64,000 nt of DNA from Methanosarcina sp. ERenArc_MAG2 (GCA_023955635.1 JAMXHR010000016.1:462655-526654), one strand, 5' to 3'. Numbered from the stretch's first letter, positions 1 through 9,347 are shown. Numbers and translations are program-made. The notes: generated by a model from the sequence alone, not told the origin.

Positions 1-1281
1 AATAGCTTATTGATAGGGTTGGTAAGCTATAAGCTCACCGAGAATTTTAGTATCAAAGAAGCTGGCAAATGGTTAAATCAGGAAGAAATTCTCGATATCT
101 TAAACCTTGAGAGCTTTAATGAACGAGTCCTTTATAGAACCCTTGAAATCCTGGGACGTAACAAGGAGGAAATTATTTCGGATATTCTAAGCAGTCTGTT
201 TTTGGTTTACGATTTTGAAGAGACAGACATAAACCTCGACTGGACAAGTATAGTTCTTCACGGCACTAAGTCCAACCTTGGTAAGTACGGATATAGTAGA
301 GATCATAGGCCTGATAAGCTACAGATAACAGTTGGAGTTAGTGAACTCAAAAAACCTATAAATATACCTATTGGAATTACTGTGAATAGAGGAAATGTTC
401 TTGATCTTCAGCACTTTCCTGATACTTATAACCAGGTAAAAAGTAAACTTAAAATAGGCTCTCTCATCGTTTTTGACAAAGGAGCTAATACAGTTGACAA
501 CATTAAGCTAATACAAGAAGATAAGATGACGTATCTTACTTCCATGAAACTGAATTCAAGTGATGATAAGATCATTGAGAGCTTTGATCTAGAAATAGCT
601 CAACTGATAGATCCTGAAAAAAATATATATGGGATAAAAATCGTAAAGCCAAGTAGCATTAAGTATTTCTATTTCTCAGAATCATTGCAAGAGAAACAGT
701 TGGAAGCAAGAGCAAGAACTGTTCTGAAAAAGTTACAGGAAGCAAAAGAAATTCAGGAAATAATTATAAAGAATAAAAAGCTTCCTAAGAAGTTTAGAAT
801 CAACAATGAGTTGATTGAGATTGATTACTCATTCAGAACTAAACTTGAAGAGCTTAGTGATGAAGAAGCAATAGAACTCCTAAAAAATTCGATAATTAAT
901 GGAAGAGAAGGATTTTTTTGCCTGAAATCGAACAAGAATTTGACACTTGAAGAGGCATTGGAAATATATAGAGAAAAGGATTCTATTGAGAAAATATTTG
1001 ACTCATTGAAGAACGAAATACAGATTAAGCCGTTAAGGGTTTGGTCGGACAATAGCATTTATGGAGCTATTCTCTTGGGCTTTATTGCTCAATTATTCAT
1101 ATCGCTGATGCGATATGAGTTTGATGAGATAAAGCACAGGTCAACAAAATTCATCAAAAAAAGCTTGAAGAATTTGACACTTACAATAAAGTTCGTGAAA
1201 AGTGGCATCAAAAACTATATTTTTGCTAATTTTGATAAGATCAATAGCTTAATTGTAACAAAAATGGGCACTATTCCCTAG
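1..1281 (+). CDS. IS1634-type transposase, 5' end outside window
   Basis: DDE transposase of the IS4/IS1634 superfamily. The reading frame is open to the first base of the window, so the start lies upstream; the visible part is about 426 residues. Visible features are a first acidic block (NLDWTSIVLHG), a G-Y-S-R-D-H-R-P-D-K segment typical of IS1634 transposases, a second Asp in LIVFDKGA, and a late IYREKDSIEKIFDSLKN block that supplies the catalytic Glu with a Y-R-E-K signature. The C-terminus looks natural. The gene bounds the immune-type cluster on its left side. It is a different IS1634 subgroup from the fragment at 50.1 kb. The family call is from motif recognition; no flanking inverted repeat could be verified because the left end is missing. 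Confidence 0.8.
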   Translation, partial: NSLLIGLVSYKLTENFSIKEAGKWLNQEEILDILNLESFNERVLYRTLEILGRNKEEIISDILSSLFLVYDFEETDINLDWTSIVLHGTKSNLGKYGYSRDHRPDKLQITVGVSELKKPINIPIGITVNRGNVLDLQHFPDTYNQVKSKLKIGSLIVFDKGANTVDNIKLIQEDKMTYLTSMKLNSSDDKIIESFDLEIAQLIDPEKNIYGIKIVKPSSIKYFYFSESLQEKQLEARARTVLKKLQEAKEIQEIIIKNKKLPKKFRINNELIEIDYSFRTKLEELSDEEAIELLKNSIINGREGFFCLKSNKNLTLEEALEIYREKDSIEKIFDSLKNEIQIKPLRVWSDNSIYGAILLGFIAQLFISLMRYEFDEIKHRSTKFIKKSLKNLTLTIKFVKSGIKNYIFANFDKINSLIVTKMGTIP

Positions 1282-1861
1282 AACATACAATATAATTTTG
1301 TATAATTGCAAGCTTTTGTCAAAATAATTTAGGCTAAAAACGGGATAGATTCTCTATATCAATTAGTGTATGCTGTCAAAGTAAGGTTTTAATGTAATAA
1401 TTTTCACGCAAACTTCCTACTCTTTAAATAAAGAAATGACTGAAGAAAATAGAAAATTCAAAATAGGCTATATACTGACCCAGAAATCCCAAAAATTAGT
1501 TTCTCGAACAAGTTGACCCCTGAGATATTTCGGGGCATGTGTTTTATATCAACTATATTCAAGAGGCGGGGTATATATTTTCGTTTTATTTTCTTAAAGC
1601 TATCTTTTTAATTTATATTCTTTTACATAGCTCCGATTGATATTGAAAATTAATTAATTGATGATTTTTAAACTGTACCTACTTTTTAATTTAAATTTAA
1701 TTTATAACTATACATTCTTTTTTCTCGTCTTGGGGTAATATTCTTCAAATCTCAAGTTCGTATCCCGAAGAGCATCGCTTTTTTCTTATGTTGTTGCTTG
1801 ATCCCTATGTTTAAAACAGTGTTATGATGCTCGTTTAGATATTTTTTATACCATTATTCTA
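1282..1861. other. Intergenic region with IS end and repeat
   Basis: AT-rich, no convincing gene. The first ~60 bases probably hold the right end of the IS1634-type element. It also contains one copy of a ~40-bp repeat (1510-1549) that recurs at 9199-9239. No promoter for a plus-strand gene is evident. Confidence 0.4.
1510..1549 (+). repeat. 40-bp direct repeat, left copy
   Basis: Begins AAGTTGACCCCTGAGAT and continues through CGGGGCATGTGTTTTATAT. A near-identical copy in the same orientation is at 9199-9239, with three substitutions and one extra T. The CCCC...GGGG core can fold into a short hairpin. The two copies bracket the whole immune-type cluster plus the first IS701 element. Confidence 0.6.
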
Positions 1862-3298
1862 TTACGGTCGAGTTGCTAGATGTTTGTATCCAAGCAGCGA
1901 TGTAGGATGGAGTTTTTCGGGTCCCCATCTAGGCAATTTTCGTTTTCCGTTATCATAGCTTTCGAGTAGTGGTTCAATGTCTTTAGGTGTCTCAATAGCC
2001 AGCAAAACCTTAGCTTTATCAAAGTAGGTTTTTGAGACGGATCTCGCGAAGATTTCAAATGGGCTGTTGGAACTTCTAAGATAGAGCAATGTTTCAGGCC
2101 ACCAAGGCATGAATTCGTCCGTTGCCTCAATTTCAGCTCGCATGAACGCTACAAAGTCAGCTTGTAGCAAATAGCGAAATTCAATTCCTGTTCCAGCACA
2201 TCGCTCCTTCAATAAATCAGCTCGAACTAAATCCCCATGAAGGCGTAGCCGGGTGTTCCTATACTCTAAAGACGTCATATACTGTCTAAAAACCGTAAAA
2301 CTAACCATGACATCTCGGCCATAATCCGAGTTTTCTGACATGTAATACTGTTGCTGAAGAAGATAGTTCGCTTGGTCCAGTCGCTCATACTTCAAAAAAA
2401 TAGCCAGCGCGTATAGGAATAACTCATGTACTACAAATTTATAGTTATCGAAATCCCACTCTTTCCATTGAGAAATATTTGGAGGTCTGCTCATGTATGG
2501 AATAAGACTTTCGAAAAAGCGATGAAGCCTTTTAATGATTTCTTCGCTTGGGGAGTACTGTGCAATTGTTATGAATAGTTGAATTGCTTCATTTCTAAAG
2601 GGCTCAAATTCCTTGATATTCTTTATTACAACATCATCAAACTCACCGTCTGGATTTGATATGCGAAACTTCTCAAGGTTTGTGGTAAAGACCGTGCAGT
2701 ACTCGTCAAAGGCCCCAGAAGCATATGCCTTCTGATTCTTAAGAGCGTCAACACACCTTTTGAAGAGTACAGTTGTGCCCAGAGATACATGCTCGTCCTC
2801 TGAAAGGAAGGATGGTTTATTTCCAAGTTCAGGTTTGACATAAAGAGGCTGGTCGAATATCCATCTCAATAGACGCTCGAAATTCTCTGAGTATCTATCG
2901 GCCTCACTGAGATCTATATAAATTCGAGATTTATAGTATGTGGGAAGGAAAGGTTTTCCTTCATTATTCTTTTTGCAAACAATAGCCACAAATTTCTCTT
3001 GATCTTGTTTTTCATAAACTTCTTTTGAGATAATTTGTGTCTCTGTTCCTACGCCTCCCTTTCGTCCGTCTGCTTTAATAGCATACTCTTCATCACAGAT
3101 AATTGCCACTTTTTTGATTTCTGGATCAGTAACCATTTTCTCCATAAAAGAAACAGCATCATGCCCTTCCTTTAGATCCCATTTGTCCAAAATTACATCA
3201 ACACCAGACTCACGCAGTTCTGCCGCAAGGTCCACAACCCACTGTTCGTGTTCGACACCTGACCAACTATAAGAAATAAAAAGTTTTGGAGCGGTCAT
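1862..3298 (-). CDS. SEFIR (TIR-like) domain protein
   Basis: About 478 residues. Residues 4-160 form a SEFIR domain, a TIR-related fold: KLFISYSWSG at the N-terminus, VDVILDKWDLKEG after the second helix, a conserved K-x-D-G-R-K-G-G-V-G-T-E block near 100, and a closing strand with F-V-A-I-V. The remaining ~300 residues are a helical region with no motif I can name. Bacterial and archaeal SEFIR proteins are known in anti-phage defence, where the domain acts as a TIR-like NAD-processing or signalling module; that role here is inferred. I chose the ATG at 3298 rather than the TTG one codon upstream because AGGAGG sits about nine bases before it. It is the last gene of the minus-strand immune-type cluster, separated by 560 bases from the next gene, so it may have its own promoter. 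Confidence 0.8.
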   Translation of the reverse strand: MTAPKLFISYSWSGVEHEQWVVDLAAELRESGVDVILDKWDLKEGHDAVSFMEKMVTDPEIKKVAIICDEEYAIKADGRKGGVGTETQIISKEVYEKQDQEKFVAIVCKKNNEGKPFLPTYYKSRIYIDLSEADRYSENFERLLRWIFDQPLYVKPELGNKPSFLSEDEHVSLGTTVLFKRCVDALKNQKAYASGAFDEYCTVFTTNLEKFRISNPDGEFDDVVIKNIKEFEPFRNEAIQLFITIAQYSPSEEIIKRLHRFFESLIPYMSRPPNISQWKEWDFDNYKFVVHELFLYALAIFLKYERLDQANYLLQQQYYMSENSDYGRDVMVSFTVFRQYMTSLEYRNTRLRLHGDLVRADLLKERCAGTGIEFRYLLQADFVAFMRAEIEATDEFMPWWPETLLYLRSSNSPFEIFARSVSKTYFDKAKVLLAIETPKDIEPLLESYDNGKRKLPRWGPEKLHPTSLLGYKHLATRP

Positions 3299-3861
3299 CA
3301 ACTATTCCTCCTGAACTCACAGTTTTTTATTACTTCCTCGTAATTATCCTAAAATGTGAGCGCTGTTACTTTATTAGTTACCAATACCACAGATGAAAAA
3401 AGAATTAAAAATAAAATAAACATTGTTGAAACTAAAATAATTGGATCTGATCTTTCCTTTTTCTTATCATATTTTCGGCTCTTACTTTACAATTTTTCTA
3501 CAGACATAAATAATTATTCGACTATATAAACGATTCTTAAAGATTTTCTCTTTAATCGGCTTTGTAGAAAACCTAACTAGCTCAGCAAAAACTTATTGGA
3601 GCCTTCTTTGAAGAAATGTCAAATTTGAAATATCTATTTGATCTCTTTCTATTTCCTTGAGTACATTATTTATGTTGATTTCAAATTTTTAGAAGATCTG
3701 TCAGATTGATTCAATCAAAAAAACACTTGAGAAATATTATCAAAAATGAATTTATTAGAGTCAAGAACTCAGTATCATTTGCAAAGAAATGGATGGAAAC
3801 ATTCCATCCATAAATAAAAGTGTAATTTGTTGAGTCAGGAACTATAATACTGAAATAACGG
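3299..3861. other. AT-rich intergenic region
   Basis: No gene seen. It holds the ribosome binding site (AGGAGG near 3307-3313) and presumably the promoter of the SEFIR gene. A short minus-strand frame overlapping 3711-3962 has no recognisable similarity and overlaps the TIR-like gene, so it was not called. Confidence 0.4.
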
Positions 3862-4629
3862 TCAATCTTTGAAAACATTATTGCAAATAAATATATAATC
3901 AGATTGTAACGAGTGCTTAGGAATTCTATATCTACTTTCAAAATTCTCATCCGCACCGACAATGGTCACAAATTTTTCATAATGACTGCAACCTTCTTTA
4001 TCTATAGATATTTTGAATGCATTATACAAATAATCAAATGATATTTCTTTTTCTTCACAGACACAGCAACTTATTATGTGGTGGACAAGCACATCTGATT
4101 TGAATTGTTTCCACCTTTTATATTCTAGAACTGACTTTTTCCATTCAGTGATTAGATGATTCCATTCAGAAGATTCGAAATATTGATCAATTGAGGAATC
4201 AAGATCAAATTCAGGGATATAGGAACCAACAACATCGTTTTCAAGAATACCATCATCAATAACCCCTTTTTCTCTAAAAATTAAGATAGGCATATCTATC
4301 TGAAAAGCCATAGAAGGTTCAATTTGACAATAGGGACTTGTAATCCATTTTTGAGAAATATCATACTGTATATGTCCTGCCAAATTAGTATTAGGTTTGC
4401 CTACTCCTTTTTCTATAAATCCTCGTCTAAATGCAACTGATAATAGCCCATAACATTCATTCACTATCTCTCGTATTTTGATTAATGGTGCTGAAGTACT
4501 ATTGTCGGTAATTCCTAGAGTTCTCGGCTTGAAACCGTTTTCTACTAAATATCTTTCAACTTTGCGGATAAATTTTATTTGTTTTCGATTGAATGGTTTT
4601 GCATAACTAAGAAACACTGGAATTTCCAT
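3862..4629 (-). CDS. TIR-like domain protein
   Basis: 255 residues. The N-terminus (PVFLSYAKPFNRKQ, residues 4-17) is a TIR-type first strand with the FLSYA signature, followed by an amphipathic helix and F-K-P-R-T-L-G. The region around 60-120 (VNECYGLLSVAFRRGF; SPYCQIEPSMAFQIDMPILIF) matches a TIR-like layout in which a strand is followed by a helix carrying an E and then a strand of the form P-I-L-I-F. The C-terminal half is unassigned and contains a C-C-V-C-E-E cluster near residue 192. Such proteins are usually signalling or NAD-cleaving parts of immune systems. It is the second-last gene of the minus-strand cluster, 308 bases downstream of the caspase gene. The domain is a motif call, with no close family recognised. 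Confidence 0.6.
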   Translation of the reverse strand: MEIPVFLSYAKPFNRKQIKFIRKVERYLVENGFKPRTLGITDNSTSAPLIKIREIVNECYGLLSVAFRRGFIEKGVGKPNTNLAGHIQYDISQKWITSPYCQIEPSMAFQIDMPILIFREKGVIDDGILENDVVGSYIPEFDLDSSIDQYFESSEWNHLITEWKKSVLEYKRWKQFKSDVLVHHIISCCVCEEKEISFDYLYNAFKISIDKEGCSHYEKFVTIVGADENFESRYRIPKHSLQSDYIFICNNVFKD

Positions 4630-4937
4630 AGAACCATTTAAAAACTATTTTTTGCTACTATGCGTAAATTTAAAAATTAGATTTAATCCTATCAGCTTTT
4701 GATTAAAAACCATCACTTCGTAAACGATTAAAAGTTTTTCGTTTTGACATAAAGAGATGTGATAATTGATAACTAATAAGGAATTAAATTGAAGATCAGT
4801 TATTAAAAAATTTCAGCATAAAGGCGAGTTTAAATCTGATAGAATAAGGTGAATGTCTCTCTATAAAGATGAGAGCAATAACTCACCTTAACTGCTGAAC
4901 TATACGAAATTAGGTGACGAATTCATGCCAAATAAAA
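4630..4937. other. Intergenic region
   Basis: AT-rich, no gene seen. Probably carries the promoter for the TIR-like gene (minus strand) and the end of the caspase transcript. Confidence 0.3.
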
Positions 4938-5885
4938 TTACAGTTTGTTTCCTTTAACTAATTTCCAATAGTGATATCCTAAAGCTGTCAACTTACAAGA
5001 TTTTGAATTCATTGCAGCATAATACATATGTTCCTCGTCTACAGGTTTCACAAGCCCTTCAGATTCAAAATCTTGTAAATCTTTGAATATCGCACATTTA
5101 AAAGCAATAGCTTTCTCTGAAGTAGGTTCATATGAAGGATCTAATTTGAATTCATTTTTAGGCTGTGGGAAGTATTTGGGAATTCGCCTCAACTTTTCAA
5201 GTGGTATTTTTGGTTTTATACTCCTGATTGGAACAAATCTGGAAACATTTGTTTTGAAAATGGGCCTTTGTGCCCAAGCACCAAGAGCAGAATCTATGTA
5301 AGCATATATACTTCCAGCTGTGATATGCCCCCGAATATCTGCAGCTCCTCCTTGAAGTGCATTTATTAACAATGAAGTGAATACTCCATGATCACCGATT
5401 TCATCTGCAGACTCTATGTTACGACTGGCTGTAATTACAGTCAACTCGTCACATAAATTGGAAACACTTGAGTTTCCAAGATTTGATTCCGCAAAGGAGC
5501 CAGAATAACAACAATCTAAAATAATTATTTTGCTTCTAGATCTCGAATTTGTTGCAAGACTAAGAATTTCGCTCATAGGTATTCCGTTATATCTTTCGAA
5601 ATCTGATGTAACAATATACCCACCTGTAGATTTTAACAAACCATGACCTGAGTAATAAAATAATGCAACATCACTACTTGTTTCAAACAGTTCCTCAATT
5701 AACCATCTTGTTGTAGGAATATCCGTTATACCAGACGGATTTGTAATTAGTCTAACATCAAAATTGGGGGATCCATCCCCATTTTTTTCCAGTAGATTGG
5801 CTACAGATACAGCATCATTTACACAGCCCTCTAATGAAGCATCATCTGGATAATCATCGATTCCTATGACCAACGCCTTTCTCAT
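4938..5885 (-). CDS. Caspase-fold (peptidase C14) protease
   Basis: 315 residues. Residues 1-215 are a caspase/metacaspase domain: the first strand KALVIGIDDYPD, a catalytic His in FYYSGHG (His81) and the catalytic Cys in DCCYSGSF (Cys126). A T-A-S-R strand follows near residue 152. The last ~90 residues form a separate module with no clear family, which could be a sensor or ligand-binding domain. The start is well supported: GGTGAT lies just before the ATG. The stop of an upstream ThsB-like TIR remnant is only 12 bases away, so the two were probably co-transcribed. Caspase-like proteases paired with TIR proteins occur in type IV Thoeris, where a TIR-made signal activates the protease. That role is inferred from context. 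The protein looks cytosolic, with no signal peptide or membrane segment. Confidence 0.85.
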   Translation of the reverse strand: MRKALVIGIDDYPDDASLEGCVNDAVSVANLLEKNGDGSPNFDVRLITNPSGITDIPTTRWLIEELFETSSDVALFYYSGHGLLKSTGGYIVTSDFERYNGIPMSEILSLATNSRSRSKIIILDCCYSGSFAESNLGNSSVSNLCDELTVITASRNIESADEIGDHGVFTSLLINALQGGAADIRGHITAGSIYAYIDSALGAWAQRPIFKTNVSRFVPIRSIKPKIPLEKLRRIPKYFPQPKNEFKLDPSYEPTSEKAIAFKCAIFKDLQDFESEGLVKPVDEEHMYYAAMNSKSCKLTALGYHYWKLVKGNKL

Positions 5886-5897
5886 AATACGATCACC

Positions 5898-6217
5898 TTA
5901 TACTAAGTCCCTTCTGGCATCAACTATTGATTCAGTGTTCCATTTTACAATCCTATCAGCAGCTCTTTTACAACTCTCTATCTTCGTTCTGATCCCCAAG
6001 GTTCAACAGCAATTATAGGTTTTCTGAAATATTCTGCAATTTCAATCTTATTGTTGATCCACTTGCTGTATGGAGAATAGACACAAGCAAGAATTGTCCC
6101 TGCAATAACCAGAAAGAGTACCTTTAAAATCGAAGTTAGTAAAATTACACTACAAACAAAGTACTCAAGAAAAGCTTTTATATAATTTCCAGAGAACAAT
6201 TCTGCAATTGTGTTCAA
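5898..6217 (-). pseudogene. Remnant of ThsB-like (MTH538-type) TIR protein
   Basis: A frame of about 79 codons ends in a stretch typical of the C-terminal half of ThsB/MTH538-type TIR domains: VYSPYSKWINNKIEI, then KPIIAVEPWGSER. After a stop at about 5978 the similarity resumes in another frame as AADRIVKWNTESIV, ending at 5898. Adding one base near 5980 joins the two. The N-terminal half of the TIR domain is missing; in its place is a hydrophobic segment of about 30 residues. The open frame begins with a TTG at 6217 that overlaps the stop of the preceding DUF4071 gene by four bases. I read it as a 5'-truncated TIR gene next to the caspase gene. It could instead be a small membrane-anchored protein, which is less likely. 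Confidence 0.5.
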
Positions 6218-7616
6218 AGATCACATATGCATTTCTCGAATTCGTTGATTATCTCTTGAAGTTTTTCTGTATCATGACCTTGGGAAATACGAGCTTGTTT
6301 TAACATCATGAGATTTCCTAATGTGGACTTTAGCATCCATGATTCCTTTACCTTGTATAGCACCTTTTGTAAAACGTTTCCTGCTGAGACCCAATCACTG
6401 CTTATACAATCAAGCTCGAGTACTGTAGCAAGATCCCAGTAGTTATTAGAACTGACGCCGCCACGACGAGCCACTGCAAAACTTACCGTCGGAGCTAGCT
6501 CTTCCGCCTTTTTCAAAGATTTTTCATCGCCTTTCTCAATAAGTAGTGTTATAGCATTTATACCCGGATAATAATCACGAGGGTCTGACTCGAAGCCCTT
6601 TATATAATTTGAAATTGATTCGTCCAGGGCGGCTAAAGCCTTAATGCTTCTCTTCTCTTTTGCCTCACGGTAGAGGTCTTTGTGTATGCGCCCTAATATA
6701 CCAAGAGTCTCGGGATCGGGACCATATTCTTTCATAATTTCGGTGAGAAGAGAAATAGCTTTATTCCTATCCCCCGGTTTGTTCCGTCGATTTAGTGAAA
6801 AAGCCCACTGTTGGCGTACAAATATATTATTTTTTAAATAATCTGGAAAAGCTTCGCAAAGATCCGTCATTTTGTTCCAGGCTTCAACACTGCGAAAAGA
6901 AAGCATCAGATCTAGGAGTACACTAGCTTGAATCTTTCTTAGATCGCCTAATTCTTGTTGAATTTCTAGAAGATCCATACATCGTTCTCGATTAGATGGC
7001 TTTAATTTGGCCTTGTCAAGACGTTTATGGAATTCTTTGTCGTGGCTAACTCGCTCTCTAAAAGACTGAGTTACTTCATATGGCAACTCGATAGCTGGAA
7101 ACTTCGGGATCAATTCGAATAGTGGACTGTCATTTGCTTGAGGACCGTTGATTGCTTGTTGAATGCGTTTCGTTATTTCAGATTTTAGATTTTCAGCCGC
7201 CTCTTTTGATAAAGACGTCTCTTTTGAAAAAATACCGTTTTTTAGGTTATAACCAATTGCTCTAACCGTGACCACGTCAAAAGGTAATGGATGTATTTTG
7301 GCATAAATGGGCACTGTAGTAAATGGTTTGATGGCGTGACGGATTCCCAGTTCATAAAATACATTCGGATTGGAAAGCGTCAAATCAGCGACCACATATT
7401 CTGAAAGTAACAGCCTAGCAAACATTGTAGTATGAATTATCCCCCAGTTAACTCTTCATCGCCACGCAGTGGCTCCAGTCCCGCTTCCTCAATCGCTGGT
7501 TTTATGGCCAATTCGTATATTTTGTCAAAATCGATTTCATTTCCAGTGGCCAAATCAGTTCTCTTGCCATAAGGCATAGCAACGAAACATATTGATTTGT
7601 AATTATTTCTGTTCAT
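6214..7616 (-). CDS. DUF4071/TRAFs-binding domain protein, frameshifted
   Basis: Restored length is about 467 residues. The ATG at 7616 opens a frame beginning MNRNNYKSICFVAMPYGKR and running to DEELTGG, where a stop intervenes; the frame resumes with IIHTTMFARLLLSEYVVADLT. The break is at a C5 run at 7441-7445 (G5 on the coding strand), and one extra G restores it. The N-terminal ~150 residues, with ADLTLSNPNVFYELGIRHA, belong to the nucleoside deoxyribosyltransferase/TIR-like fold common in bacterial immunity. The rest is TPR-like helices of the DUF4071 (MAP3K TRAFs-binding) type. It is the first gene of the minus-strand cluster and overlaps the ThsB-like remnant. Its function is unknown; a sensing or scaffold role is an inference. 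The break could be a sequencing error or a phase-variable tract. Confidence 0.7.
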
Positions 7617-8050
7617 TAATTCACCCAGTCCAATAATTCCCTACAAAGATAACATTTTCAATTTGCTAATAGCCTCAGAGTTAAGACCTCAGCACTCAAA
7701 AATTACATTGGAAGCAAATAAGTCTTTTTTTATAAGTGTGTAATACTTATGTTTACGATATATCGAAAAAAAGTCCATAAAAATACTTCATGGAATTTTA
7801 ATTATGGCATACTTATAAATAGGCAAGATTTCTCCAGTCGAATACCCCATTCGCTTACTGCGGGGATGGAAAAATTCCCTATATCGTTAATAATGATTTA
7901 TCAATTCAATTTTTTTGCTTGTTAACTCCTGCTCAAACTAAATCGTTTAGAGTTATTGTCTACTTTAACGGAATTTGGAGTGGGGGGCTAACATACTCCA
8001 TTGCTTGCAGCAGGGTGCCCTACCACTTTTTCAAAATCCATATTTTCTAT
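7617..8050. other. Intergenic region upstream of the immune-type cluster
   Basis: AT-rich, no gene seen. It presumably contains the promoter of the minus-strand cluster. It ends at the left target duplication (TTCTAT, 8045-8050) of the IS701 element. Confidence 0.35.
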
Positions 8051-9189
8051 TAGGACTTACGCATTTGAAATGCCGAAAAAGTAATATCATTTAAAATATA
8101 CTAATATCTCCATAGTTCCCCAAAAACGTACGGAGTTATGGATATAAACCCACCTAAGTGTATTGACATTGATTTCATTAATTTTCTCATTGCGGCATCT
8201 AACGTTTTCAGCTGTACTGAAGCTGCTAGATGTTATCCAATCGTAGCTAATGCTCCTTCTCACGATGCTTTCACTCGTTGCCTTCAAAGGCAACCTCCAG
8301 ACACAGAAGCATTATGGGAAGAAGTAAAAAGTCATGTTAAGCCTGAAGAAGGCTTTCTAATTATTGACGATTCAACATTAGATAAACCATACGCAAAAGA
8401 AATGGCTTTTGTTCGTCGTATGTGGAGTGGAAAACATCATCGTGCTGTAAAGGGGATAGGTTTGGTCACCTTAGTTTGGACAGACGGTACAACTGTTATA
8501 CCTATCGATTTTCGAATTTATAACATTGATGAAGACGACAAAACAAAGAATGACCATTTCCGCGATATGCTTGACAAAGCCGAAGAACGTGGTTTTAATC
8601 CCGAATTTGTTTTGTTTGATACATGGTACGCAAGTGTGAAAAACCTTAAAGCAATAAAGAAGAAAGAATGGCATTTCCTTACAAGGTTAAAGAAAAATCG
8701 TTTGGTAAATCCTGATAAGAAGGGAAATGTGCCACTTGAAACAGTAGAGATTCCTCCAAAAGGACTTGTGGTTCATCTCAAAGCATATGGATTTGTAAAG
8801 GTGTTTAGGATAGTTTCAAAAGATGGAGACACGCAACACTGGGTTACAGATGTACAGGATATGGATGAATCAAAACGTGAAGAGTTGGCAAAGAAGTCAT
8901 GGAAAATTGAGGAATACCACAGAGGAATAAAGCAGTTCTGTGGGGTCGAAAAATGTCAGGCAAGAAAGGAAGAGTCACAAAGAGCACATATAATGTTCTC
9001 ATTAAGAGCGTTCCTTAGACTGGAGTTACAAAGAATCAAAACGGGGATATCCTGGTTCGAAAGTACGATGAAAATTCGGAGAGGGGCAGTGACAGCATAT
9101 TTAAATAACCCAATATACACATTAAATTAATTCGTATGGATGGGAAGTTGTTAAAAACGATATGTCAAGAGCCAACTGCGTAACTCCTA
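8051..9189 (+). mobile_element. IS701-family insertion sequence, copy 1
   Basis: 1139 bp. The left end is TAGGACTTACGCATTTG and the right end, read in reverse complement, is TAGGAGTTACGCAGTTG, giving imperfect terminal inverted repeats. It is flanked by TTCTAT on both sides (8045-8050 and 9190-9195), a likely target duplication. A second 1139-bp copy at 43972-45110 is nearly identical. The duplication length differs between the copies (6 versus 5 bases with the ends drawn this way), so the exact ends may be off by a base. Confidence 0.85.
8138..9130 (+). CDS. IS701-family transposase, copy 1
   Basis: 330 residues, full length for the family. DDE residues are visible: the first Asp in LIIDDSTLDKPYA (about residue 67), the second in VLFDTWYAS (about 161) and the Glu in WKIEEYHRGIKQF (about 255). 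The HHRAVKGIGLV segment between them is typical of IS701-type transposases. It differs from the copy at 44059-45051 by one residue: Arg here (G at 8514), Gln there (A at 44435). It drives movement of the 1139-bp element that borders the immune-type cluster. Confidence 0.9.
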   Translation: MDINPPKCIDIDFINFLIAASNVFSCTEAARCYPIVANAPSHDAFTRCLQRQPPDTEALWEEVKSHVKPEEGFLIIDDSTLDKPYAKEMAFVRRMWSGKHHRAVKGIGLVTLVWTDGTTVIPIDFRIYNIDEDDKTKNDHFRDMLDKAEERGFNPEFVLFDTWYASVKNLKAIKKKEWHFLTRLKKNRLVNPDKKGNVPLETVEIPPKGLVVHLKAYGFVKVFRIVSKDGDTQHWVTDVQDMDESKREELAKKSWKIEEYHRGIKQFCGVEKCQARKEESQRAHIMFSLRAFLRLELQRIKTGISWFESTMKIRRGAVTAYLNNPIYTLN

Positions 9190-9198
9190 TTCTATCTA

Positions 9199-9239
9199 AG
9201 TCGACCCCTGAGATCTTTTCGGGGCATGTGTTTTATATT
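9199..9239 (+). repeat. 40-bp direct repeat, right copy
   Basis: Begins AAGTCGACCCCTGAGATC and continues through CGGGGCATGTGTTTTATAT. It matches 1510-1549 in the same orientation. It lies four bases beyond the target duplication of the IS701 element and about 100 bases before the recJ-like gene. Confidence 0.6.
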
Positions 9240-9347
9240 AGCAAGCCAGTATAAACTGGCATCCTTTATGCTCTGGAAATCATGTGTTAAATCTATCTTC
9301 CAAACTGGTCTTTTTACTTTATCATTGAATTTATTGAGTGATGGATT

